Of a stretch of DNA of 30,371 nucleotides, positions 24,430-30,371 are shown piece after piece. Source of the DNA: a virus; IMG/VR virus record IMGVR_UViG_3300041585_000191, positions 1 to 30,371 of that record. One strand, 5' to 3'. The notes under the pieces were generated by a model. That model was given only the letters and a program-made list of their open reading frames with translations, searched no databases and had not been told where the DNA came from. The first letter of the stretch is position 1; each line of letters begins with the position of its first letter. The position numbers and the translations under genes were made by a program.

Positions 24430-24810
24430 TTAGCGGCGGCGAAGCAGTTCGGTTCGCGCGACTTGCCATTCCTTGTGCGACATCGCCGTGACTGGCTTGG
24501 CAACCGGCGGCGTGGATGGCGGCGTGGGTGACGTGGCCGAAGAGTTGGCGGTGGGGAACAGCCACGGCTTGGCGCGCCTGAGATCGGTCATGATACGATC
24601 GGCGTTTTCGATCTCGCCTTTGGCATCGCGTTTGATTGTGGTGAGATCGAGAAGTTTGAGGCCGTCGAGGTCTATCATGCCGGCTCGGACGGCGAGGGTT
24701 TTCAGTTCGGCGTGGGTGAGGTCGCGCTGGTGGGTGGCCTCTCGTTCGACGAGCTGGCGCTCGAGATCGCCCACGCGGTCGTTGGCAGTAGAGGGTGTTG
24801 TGTCGGTCAT
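24430..24810 (-). CDS. Scaffold-like capsid assembly protein
   Basis: Protein of 126 residues between portal and capsid. The N-terminal helical region (RVGDLERQLVEREATHQRDL, 'HAELKTLAVRAGMIDLDGLK') is charged, and the 'K-GEIENADRIMTDLRRAKPWLF' text is the usual ending of small scaffold proteins of the GP20 type. A linker of Thr/Ser/Pro follows, and a basic C-terminus ends LLRRR. I chose ATG at 24810, overlapping the portal stop (ATGA); a longer open frame to 25008 lies inside the portal gene. No separate maturation protease was found nearby. Confidence 0.72.
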   Translation of the reverse strand: MTDTTPSTANDRVGDLERQLVEREATHQRDLTHAELKTLAVRAGMIDLDGLKLLDLTTIKRDAKGEIENADRIMTDLRRAKPWLFPTANSSATSPTPPSTPPVAKPVTAMSHKEWQVARTELLRRR

Positions 24811-26231
24811 ACGGTTTCCTGCCCTGCGATGTCGGGTTCGGTGGCTGCGATTTTGGCGCGTTCCAGGCCGATGTCGGGCACGGCGTAGATATCGGCGATG
24901 CTGCGCAGCGCCGTTTCCGGCGAGAGCAGTTTGGCGGTGGTGAGAGTGGCGAGGGTTTGTGCATCGGCGGCGCGGTCGGAGGCGTCCGGCGCGTACCAGC
25001 GCGGCCATTTCAGGCGGAGCCTCGCGCTGCGATCGAGCGGCGGGACGGGTTCGTGGTGGGTGGTGAGGCGGTAGATGTGGCTGGCCGAGATGATCATCCG
25101 AGCGATCTGCAGGATGGCGGCGCCGTAGCTGACGCGGAGGTTGTCGGCGAGGAAGATGAGGCCCTGGTTCATCATTTCGAGCGCCCTGCCCGACTGCGCC
25201 GTGGTGAGGCGGTCTGCACTGGCGCGGTTGCCGTGCACGCCTTCGAGGGCGAGCTCGCGCAGGGTTCGGATGTATTCGATCACGGCGGCCGACGCGGTGC
25301 CGTTGATTTCGAGCAGCCTGGCGTCGCCGTGTTCGGTGACGACCAGGGCGTTGCCGCCGCCGCGGACGAGTTCTCTTGCATCTCCGGCCGGTTCACGGAT
25401 GAGCAGCGTGGGGTCTGAGCTGTATTTGAGGCCGCGCCCTGCTTGGCTGAGTTGGTAGTCGATCTCGATCGCGGTCTCGATCGCGGGGCGGAAGGTGCAG
25501 GCTCCATCTATGCCTTCTGCGCCGTCTGGCCCGCCTGGAAGGTTGCGGGTCCAGACCAGCGGGACGAAGCCAAGACCATGGGAGATGCTTCTGAGAGCGT
25601 CGATCATGGGGGGATCGACGCTGGTGGTGGGCCAGGGGTGGAACCAGGTTTCGCGGTCGCTGTCCCAGATCCGCATGAACCAGTATTGCGCTGCTGGGTT
25701 ATCGATTTGGTAACCAAGATCGACGAGGCTGCTGCCAGCGGCCTTGTATTTTTCGGTGACTGAAAGAAGCGTATCAGGCGCTTCTGGGTCCCAGACAGGG
25801 TTGAGGTAGAGGCTTTCGAGGACCTTGAGAAAGATGCGGCCCTTGAGGACGCGCAACAGGACGGCGACTGATCCGACGGCGCCACGCAGGGCGGCTTCCT
25901 GCATGACGGAATTCAGCCGGGTCTCAATGGCGAGGTCTGACAGAGTGCTGCGCAATCCAACATCGTCGCTGTCGAGGGTGGGAAAATGTCCATCGCTGAA
26001 GACAAGGCTCACGCTGTCGTCAACCACGATTCGGGCGAGTGGATAGCGCACGGATGGGCGCCGGCTGCGAAGCGGAATGTATTCGCCAGAGGCCGTTCGC
26101 TCGTCCTGAAAGGCGTGGGGGAGCAGGTCGTAGAGAGTACCGTCCTGTACCTTCTTATAAAGTGCGAGGCGTGCGGTGCGCGGGCTGTAGTCTGGGTCGG
26201 GCGGTGACAGGGCGGCAATAGTGTCGAACAT
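24807..26231 (-). CDS. Portal protein, SPP1 gp6-like
   Basis: Portal protein of 474 residues. Landmarks are 'YPLARIVVDDSVSLVF', 'MQEAALRGAVGSVAVLLRV', 'HGLGFVPLVWTRNLPGG' and 'AIEIDYQLSQAGRGLKYSSD', followed by helical 'RALEMMNQGLIFLADNLRVS' and a basic C-terminal part. This is the layout of the SPP1 gp6-like portal family, the twelve-fold ring at the packaging vertex. It sits directly after the large terminase as usual and ends with ATGA into the scaffold-like gene. Length is normal. Confidence 0.9.
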   Translation of the reverse strand: MFDTIAALSPPDPDYSPRTARLALYKKVQDGTLYDLLPHAFQDERTASGEYIPLRSRRPSVRYPLARIVVDDSVSLVFSDGHFPTLDSDDVGLRSTLSDLAIETRLNSVMQEAALRGAVGSVAVLLRVLKGRIFLKVLESLYLNPVWDPEAPDTLLSVTEKYKAAGSSLVDLGYQIDNPAAQYWFMRIWDSDRETWFHPWPTTSVDPPMIDALRSISHGLGFVPLVWTRNLPGGPDGAEGIDGACTFRPAIETAIEIDYQLSQAGRGLKYSSDPTLLIREPAGDARELVRGGGNALVVTEHGDARLLEINGTASAAVIEYIRTLRELALEGVHGNRASADRLTTAQSGRALEMMNQGLIFLADNLRVSYGAAILQIARMIISASHIYRLTTHHEPVPPLDRSARLRLKWPRWYAPDASDRAADAQTLATLTTAKLLSPETALRSIADIYAVPDIGLERAKIAATEPDIAGQETV

Positions 26232-26270
26232 GGGGGCTCGCCTTCCGGAAAGTGGCGGATGATGGGTGGG

Positions 26271-27800
26271 TCAGCGACCGAGGAGGGACATGTTGAAACG
26301 ATGGGGCTGCGTGCTGGACTGCGCGAGCGACGTGAAGGCACGACTGAGCGCATCGACCTGATCGTCCTTCCTCCCTTGGGGAAACTCCCGCAGTTCGTCC
26401 AGGAACACGCGGTTCCAAGATGCGCGTAACAATGACAACGATCCGGCATCGATGGCGGCGGCGGGTAGGGTGGCGCGGAGAAGTTTGCTGCCGGTTTCTG
26501 GACTGGCACTGACGCGGTGGCCGGCGAGGCGTTGGGTGAGCCAGGCGATCTGTTGTTTCCCGGCCTGGCCGGGATCCTGGGGAAGGCCGACAAGCGTTTC
26601 AGGGCCATCGTGGTTCGCCGTCGACACGATAAGGTTGGCGATTTCGGTCGGCCCTGCCCGGATACGGATAATATCAGTGACGATATGGCGGCCTTCCTGA
26701 GTGATGCCGAGCTTAAGTCCAACCGTCCAATCGGGGTCGCGGCCTTCGGTGGGAAGGGTTGCAGCAAGGTCCCATGCCCGGACTTCACGAATGATTTTTG
26801 GCATTTCCTCTATGATGAGAATTCGCGCGGTGGTGAAGAGGGCATCAGAGTCAGGCTTTGGATTCTGTTGGAAGAGCGCCTGCCAGTTGCGGGGGCCGAC
26901 GGTTTGGCGTTTGCGATCAAGCGCCGCTTCGTTTTCCCATTCTGGCCAGAGAGCTTCTCCGGGCTTCCGGCCGAGCGGGTCGTCTGCCTCGGCCAAGGCC
27001 GGGAATTTTAGCACGGTCCAACCTGGGTCGGTCTCAAGGAGGCGTCCACCGAGGTCGTCCTGATGCCAACGTGTCATGATCAGGACGATGCGACCGCCCG
27101 GTTTGAGGCGGGTTGCAAGATCGGAGCGATACCAGTTCCAGAGAGAGTCACGGGCGGACTGGCTGTCGGCTTCGGTGTGCGACTTGATGGGATCGTCAAT
27201 CAGGACAAGGTCGGCGCGGCGACCGGTGATCGGGCCGCGAATGCCGCAGGCGTAGTAATCGGAACGGTTGGTGGTTCGCCATCGTGCGGCGGCGCGTTCG
27301 TCGCGCGTAAGGTTGTAGCCGAGGACGGGAGCCTGTTCGCGAACGATCTCGCGAACCCTGCGGGCGAAATGGCTGGCGAGATCTGCGGTGTGGCAGGCGG
27401 CGATCACCGAGCTGGCCGGATGGCGCGTGAACCACCAGGCAGGGAAGAGCACCGAGGCGTAGGCGGATTTTCCGTGGCCTGGCGGCAGAAGCAGCATCAG
27501 GCGGTCGATCTTGCCGGCGGCAACATCTTCGAGACGGTCGAGCATGGCGATGTGATGGCGGGCGGGCACCTGGTCCAGCGGCGCCAAGGCGTGGGAAGCC
27601 CAGTCCCGGAGGGCGGTGATATCGGGCAGTGTTATGGTGGGCTCGGCCTGCCGATCGCCCGGTGTGGCGGCATTCGTTTGGGGAGTTGAGTTACCAGGTC
27701 TCCAGTCGTCGGACGGCGTCGGTTGCGAAGTGATGCGCGGGTCGATGGCCAATGCGGGAATGGCCAGCGCCAGCTTGGGCTGGTCTGCTTTTTTGGCCAT
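26271..27800 (-). CDS. terL: Terminase large subunit
   Basis: DNA-packaging motor of 509 residues. The ATPase domain shows Walker A PPGHGKS (106-112), Walker B LVLIDD (198-203) and a coupling segment 'IMTRWHQDD' (241-249). The RNase H-like nuclease domain follows with acidic candidates D344 (RAWDLA), D409 (LPQDP) and D479/D480/D483 (RKDDQVDAL). The N-terminal 60 residues are proline-rich and unconserved-looking. AAAGGA lies a few bases before the ATG. No small terminase gene is directly upstream; an RlpA-like gene on the other strand intervenes, and the next minus-strand gene (29155-29652) is the nearest candidate. Confidence 0.93.
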   Translation of the reverse strand: MAKKADQPKLALAIPALAIDPRITSQPTPSDDWRPGNSTPQTNAATPGDRQAEPTITLPDITALRDWASHALAPLDQVPARHHIAMLDRLEDVAAGKIDRLMLLLPPGHGKSAYASVLFPAWWFTRHPASSVIAACHTADLASHFARRVREIVREQAPVLGYNLTRDERAAARWRTTNRSDYYACGIRGPITGRRADLVLIDDPIKSHTEADSQSARDSLWNWYRSDLATRLKPGGRIVLIMTRWHQDDLGGRLLETDPGWTVLKFPALAEADDPLGRKPGEALWPEWENEAALDRKRQTVGPRNWQALFQQNPKPDSDALFTTARILIIEEMPKIIREVRAWDLAATLPTEGRDPDWTVGLKLGITQEGRHIVTDIIRIRAGPTEIANLIVSTANHDGPETLVGLPQDPGQAGKQQIAWLTQRLAGHRVSASPETGSKLLRATLPAAAIDAGSLSLLRASWNRVFLDELREFPQGRKDDQVDALSRAFTSLAQSSTQPHRFNMSLLGR

Positions 27801-28324
27801 GCTGTCCTTTGGGGGAACCTGTCGGGATCGGGTGGCGCTGTCTGCGCGTCCAGTCGATCATAGGGAAAACCATATATTTTTTTGGGGTGGCTGGGAAGGA
27901 AAAAATTCCACGTTAGGCGAAAATTCCTTTTAGACCGATTGAGAGGATGTCATTCCTGAAAAACTGCCATTTCGTGATTTGGCTGAAAAGCCAATTGAAG
28001 CAGCGATAAATAACCGTATCGACGTTTTGAAACTCATTTGTTTTCAGATGTTTGCGGGTAGAGTTGGGTTCTCTTTCTGCAATATCCGTGAGTTCGAGTG
28101 CCTAATTATGGCAACAATGTGCCCAATCCTGCGGTCGCAGGGGGGTTGATCTTGCCTCCCAGGCTTGTCTGTATGCCACGCTTATACCGTACTGTTTGCT
28201 GCATCCGGTCCACCGCAAGGCTTGGACTTCGGGTTGTAGCTTCCGCCTTGCCGACCTTATTACAGTGACTGGATACGTTTCGTCCTGTTCTATTGGTCAT
28301 GGCATCGATGAGAATGGAGCATTG
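27801..28324. other. AT-rich gene-free stretch between terL and the RlpA-like gene
   Basis: A 524-base gap between the divergent terL and RlpA-like genes, clearly richer in A+T than its surroundings, especially 27860-28130. It holds TTGGCT-GAAA-AGCCAA, a six-base-pair hairpin with a GAAA loop (27979-27994), and an AAGGAA...TTCCTT inverted repeat (27896-27901 with 27924-27929). Divergent promoters are expected here; a weak plus-strand candidate is TTGCCG at 28248 and GATACG at 28272, 18 bases apart. A plus-strand frame stays open from 27943 to 28149 but lacks a start with a ribosome site. Nothing convincing as a gene was found. Confidence 0.6.
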
Positions 28325-29014
28325 ATGATCATTCGTGCCAAACGGGTTTTGCCTGGCTTGGTCATGGCCTTGCTATTAAGCGTCCCAGCGATGGCTGCGA
28401 CCGCGGATGCGGCAAAGATCGGTCAGAACGGGAATGTGACGAAGGCAAGTGGTGCAGCCAATCATGGCGGGCGGGCGAAAACCGAGACTAAGGTCGTTGT
28501 TCGGAGTTCCTCGTCAGATCGGGTGGCTATCAAGGTGGCGCCTGCTACACGAGCATCCGGGCGGGCGGCTGCACGTTCGCGTTTACGCGACCTAGCGCCG
28601 ACCTTGCTGCAAAGCACCAGCGGGGGAATCGTCCATAGGGTCAGCGCGACTGGGCGGGCCGGTTCCATCGACCGCAATTTAATCGACGACGGTACGCTGT
28701 GGCGCGAGCGCGGCAGTGTTGCGACATGGCAGCAGACCGGGATGGCATCGTGGTATGGTGGCGAGCATTGGCAAGGGCATCGGACAAGTTCCGGTTCGCG
28801 ATACGACCAGAACGAGCTAACAGCAGCGCATGCGACACTTCCGCTTGGCACTAGGGTGCGGGTGACAAGCCATAGCGGGACGCGCTCGGTGATTGTGATA
28901 ATCAACGATCGGCCCGGGACTCGGACCCGGATCATAGATCTTTCGCGTCAGGCTGCGAAGGAGCTTGGAATTCTGGATGCCGGCGTGGCAATGGTGACGC
29001 TTCAACCGATGTAG
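28325..29014 (+). CDS. RlpA-family secreted DPBB protein (moron)
   Basis: Exported protein of 229 residues: a signal peptide (about 1-24, basic MIIRAKRV then a hydrophobic core ending PAMA), a disordered basic region (about 30-130), and a C-terminal RlpA-like double-psi beta-barrel (about 138-227: ASWYGGEHWQGHRTSSG, TAAHATLPLGTRVRV, INDRPGTRTRIIDLSRQAA). RlpA proteins act on or bind peptidoglycan, often at the septum. The glutamate usual after T-A/S-S/N-G is serine here (S158), while D161, H169, D195 and D205 are kept. GGAG lies five to six bases before the ATG; an upstream TTG at 28196 is not credible. It is the only plus-strand gene, so it is probably expressed apart from the late operon. 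It may be a lysogeny-conversion gene or a host-derived passenger. Confidence 0.85.
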   Translation: MIIRAKRVLPGLVMALLLSVPAMAATADAAKIGQNGNVTKASGAANHGGRAKTETKVVVRSSSSDRVAIKVAPATRASGRAAARSRLRDLAPTLLQSTSGGIVHRVSATGRAGSIDRNLIDDGTLWRERGSVATWQQTGMASWYGGEHWQGHRTSSGSRYDQNELTAAHATLPLGTRVRVTSHSGTRSVIVIINDRPGTRTRIIDLSRQAAKELGILDAGVAMVTLQPM

Positions 29015-29020
29015 CCCATA

Positions 29021-29034
29021 CGGTCTTGCGACCG
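29021..29034 (+). terminator. Weak hairpin after the RlpA-like gene
   Basis: CGGTC-TTGC-GACCG, a five-base-pair GC-rich stem starting seven bases after the stop codon and followed by GCATTTG. The T-run is poor, so it is a weak intrinsic terminator candidate for the plus-strand gene. Confidence 0.3.
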
Positions 29035-29096
29035 GCATTTGTCAGACCACCAGATGTGGCATCCTGCGAGCGACGTTACATGCTGCGTTTGATGAA

Positions 29097-29129
29097 CCGG
29101 CACGCTTGAATAACATTTTAAGCGTGCGG
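29097..29129. terminator. Hairpin between convergent genes
   Basis: CACGCTT (29101-29107) pairs with AAGCGTG (29120-29126), with an outer CCG/CGG extension across one bulged G and a loop of about twelve bases. It lies between the convergent RlpA-like gene and the minus-strand gene ending at 29155. It could separate their transcripts in both directions, though neither side has a strong T-run. Confidence 0.4.
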
Positions 29130-29154
29130 TTAGAGCGGCCCAAAAGCTCGATGG

Positions 29155-29652
29155 TTACAAATTCGGTCGGGATACGATTGGGTTCCGCAGTGCGGCTACG
29201 ATGATGTTGATTCCCTGAATGTGCCAGCGCTGGATTGCTTTATGGTCGGCGCCTAGAAGCGCACCAAGGCGACGCCATGGGAAAAGATGTCGCTCGGTGA
29301 TCGGGCTGATCAACGCACGGGCGCCAACGATACGTCGCAGGACGTAGCGGTCGATTGGAATACGCGGAATCCAATCCAGCGCCTCATCCATGCGGGTAAT
29401 TTGGCCCGCGGTTGGGGTGGCGGGCCGGAGCCGGGTATCGACACGGGCCCAGCCATAGGCTTCCACAGCCGATTGGACGACATCATGCCGCGTGGTGCGA
29501 AGTTGCGTGTTGGGGCCGGTGTTAGGTAGTGCCAGCAAGGCCCTACCAGCCTCTTCGAGCCGGTAGCAGACATATTCCGCATCTGGCGGGAGATCTGCGC
29601 ACGTTGCGGTTTGACGGAGCATCGAGGGGTATGGGAGCGGGTTGAATTGCAT
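29155..29652 (-). CDS. Helix-turn-helix-like phage protein, DUF6362-like, possible small terminase
   Basis: Protein of 165 residues. The C-terminal part has 'LFPWRRLGALLGADHKAIQRWH' (about 123-144), a helix-turn-helix-like stretch with the W-(R/K)-x-(I/L)-(G/A)-x-x-x-G-x-(S/D)...x-R-W pattern seen in DUF6362-type alphaproteobacterial phage proteins. A 'RMDEALDWIPRIPIDR' segment before it also fits. It is the nearest minus-strand gene upstream of terL and could supply the DNA-recognition (small terminase) role or be a late regulator. I chose ATG at 29652, which has GAGGAA eight bases upstream; TTG/ATG codons at 29670/29667 lack a site. Confidence 0.6.
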   Translation of the reverse strand: MQFNPLPYPSMLRQTATCADLPPDAEYVCYRLEEAGRALLALPNTGPNTQLRTTRHDVVQSAVEAYGWARVDTRLRPATPTAGQITRMDEALDWIPRIPIDRYVLRRIVGARALISPITERHLFPWRRLGALLGADHKAIQRWHIQGINIIVAALRNPIVSRPNL

Positions 29653-29679
29653 GGCTAGATTCCTCATCAAGGTCGGTAA

Positions 29680-30063
29680 TCAGGCGCGGCGACGGATGCG
29701 AAGGTGGCGAGCGAGAGCATCCGCGGTCAGCGCCTGGATTTCGGTCGGCTGAAGCGATGGGCCGGCGGCATGCGCCGCGGCGATGGCGAGTTGCCTTCGG
29801 TGTGCGTTCGCCTGAAGCAGGAGGTCGAGTGTGGAGCGGGCGGCCTTGGCTGCAGCACCCCGCTGATTTTGACGCTGCGCTGAAGGGCTACAATCGCTAC
29901 AGGTCAGCCGGGCCTTTCGGCCACAGGCAGAGACCCGCGCCGGCGCTGCTGCCTGGAGCAATGCGGCAAGCGCCTCAGCGCGGCCCACTAGGCCACATGC
30001 TACAAGGCGGGCTAGAAATGGTGCCGCACGGTGGGGCGCGGCGGGATCGCGGCTACGTTGCAT
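29680..30063 (-). CDS. Hypothetical basic alanine-rich protein
   Basis: Unrecognised protein of 127 residues, rich in Ala and Arg, ending LARHLRIRRRA. It has four cysteines (about 23, 48, 55, 58), three of them in 'SACGRKARLTCSDC', which might bind a metal but do not match a zinc finger I know. A helical region follows (LDLLLQANAHRRQLAIAAAHAA). ATG at 30063 overlaps the preceding stop (TGATG), so it is co-translated with the right-edge gene; a longer frame to 30171 is only a shadow. The basic character suggests nucleic-acid contact, but this is not shown. Confidence 0.55.
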   Translation of the reverse strand: MQRSRDPAAPHRAAPFLARLVACGLVGRAEALAALLQAAAPARVSACGRKARLTCSDCSPSAQRQNQRGAAAKAARSTLDLLLQANAHRRQLAIAAAHAAGPSLQPTEIQALTADALARHLRIRRRA

Positions 30064-30371
30064 CAGCCGGCAACCGCAACCGAGGCCAACAATTTTCGAC
30101 TGAGGCCGACAGCTTCGGGCGCCGGATACGATGCGCCTTCGAGACAGGTGCCAAGGTTGATCAGGCCCCATGTCAATTCATGACCGGCCGGAAGGCTGTC
30201 TCTTGTGAGGTTGGCCAGGTCGGTCGCGACGTTCGACATTGTGCAGCGTTTGAGCGGTCTGCGTTCAGATGCATTGAGCAAGCCCAATTTCTTGGCTCTC
30301 TGCTGCGCCGCTTGGCGGCCGATCCCAAAGGCCAAAGCCAGCGCGCGGATGGAGGCGCCCTCCAAAACCAT
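30063..30371 (-). CDS. Helix-turn-helix protein, GcrA-like N-terminus, cut by window edge
   Basis: At least 102 residues, probably missing its N-terminus because the frame runs to the last base. The visible start 'MVLEGASIRALALAFGIG' followed by 'RQAAQQRAKKLGL' is a helix-turn-helix. It resembles the GcrA N-terminal motif (W-x-E-G-x-S-x-x-x-I-A-x-x-L-x-x-x-(S/T)-R-N-A-V-x-x-x-x-x-R-L-G-L) and similar SANT/Myb-like recognition helices. The rest (TMSNVATDLANLTRDSLPAG, then LINLGTCLEGASYPAPEA) is unassigned. GcrA controls transcription at methylated sites in alphaproteobacteria, so a phage-borne relative would be a plausible regulator. Resemblance is modest. Confidence 0.55.
   Translation of the reverse strand: MVLEGASIRALALAFGIGRQAAQQRAKKLGLLNASERRPLKRCTMSNVATDLANLTRDSLPAGHELTWGLINLGTCLEGASYPAPEAVGLSRKLLASVAVAG

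Noticed and set aside
27949-28011. A 20-codon plus-strand frame starting ATGTCATTC
   Set aside because: GAGAGG lies directly against the ATG, it is very short, and no similarity or conservation can be argued.
28106-28300. Minus-strand 64-codon frame in the gap upstream of terL
   Set aside because: No ribosome site, no recognisable motif, and it lies in the region expected to hold promoters.

Overview
The window is the late structural half of a contractile-tailed (myovirus-type) phage, most likely a prophage or phage of a GC-rich alphaproteobacterium. The GTA-type three-TM holin, the GH108 endolysin, the style of the tail-fibre proteins and a possible GcrA-like DNA-binding motif at the right edge all point that way. 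I suspect Acetobacteraceae, but this is an inference from resemblance and was not tested. No integrase, repressor, replication gene, tRNA, att site, CRISPR array or IS element is visible, so the window lies inside the element.

Almost everything is on the minus strand and is read from right to left. Right edge (30371-29155): three small genes, two with helix-turn-helix-like stretches, which are candidates for late regulation or a small terminase. Then comes a plus-strand gene for a secreted RlpA-family double-psi beta-barrel protein (28325-29014) and an AT-rich gene-free stretch (27801-28324); this looks like a moron inserted against the direction of the late operon. Head module (27800-21074): large terminase, SPP1-type portal, a small scaffold-like protein, major capsid protein, and three head-completion/tail-terminator proteins. 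Tail module (21063-16368): a small protein, sheath, tube, tail assembly chaperone with a -1 frameshift, an HK97-gp10-like protein, a short proline-rich candidate tape measure, and a GpU-like protein. Baseplate module (16357-12327): gpX/LysM, gpD hub, gpV spike, gp25/gpW-like wedge, gpJ, gpI-like. Host-recognition module (12294-1544): a glycine-rich fibre, a fibre-tail adaptor-like protein, a beta-helix spike, a 1887-residue fibre with four 474-bp tandem repeats and a glycine-rich tip, and two small accessory or chaperone-like proteins. Lysis module (1522-1): a membrane-anchored coiled-coil protein, endolysin and holin.

Genes are packed with TGATG/ATGA overlaps and several non-ATG starts, so the late operon is translationally coupled. 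The most notable observation is a short unannotated coding stretch (18333-18506). It is reached only by a -1 slip on a perfect GGGAAAC heptamer directly before the stop codon of the chaperone gene. Other points of interest are the tandem-repeat fibre, the duplicated N-terminal modules of the receptor-binding proteins, the unusually short proline-rich tape-measure candidate, and the reversed RlpA-like gene with a changed active-site motif.
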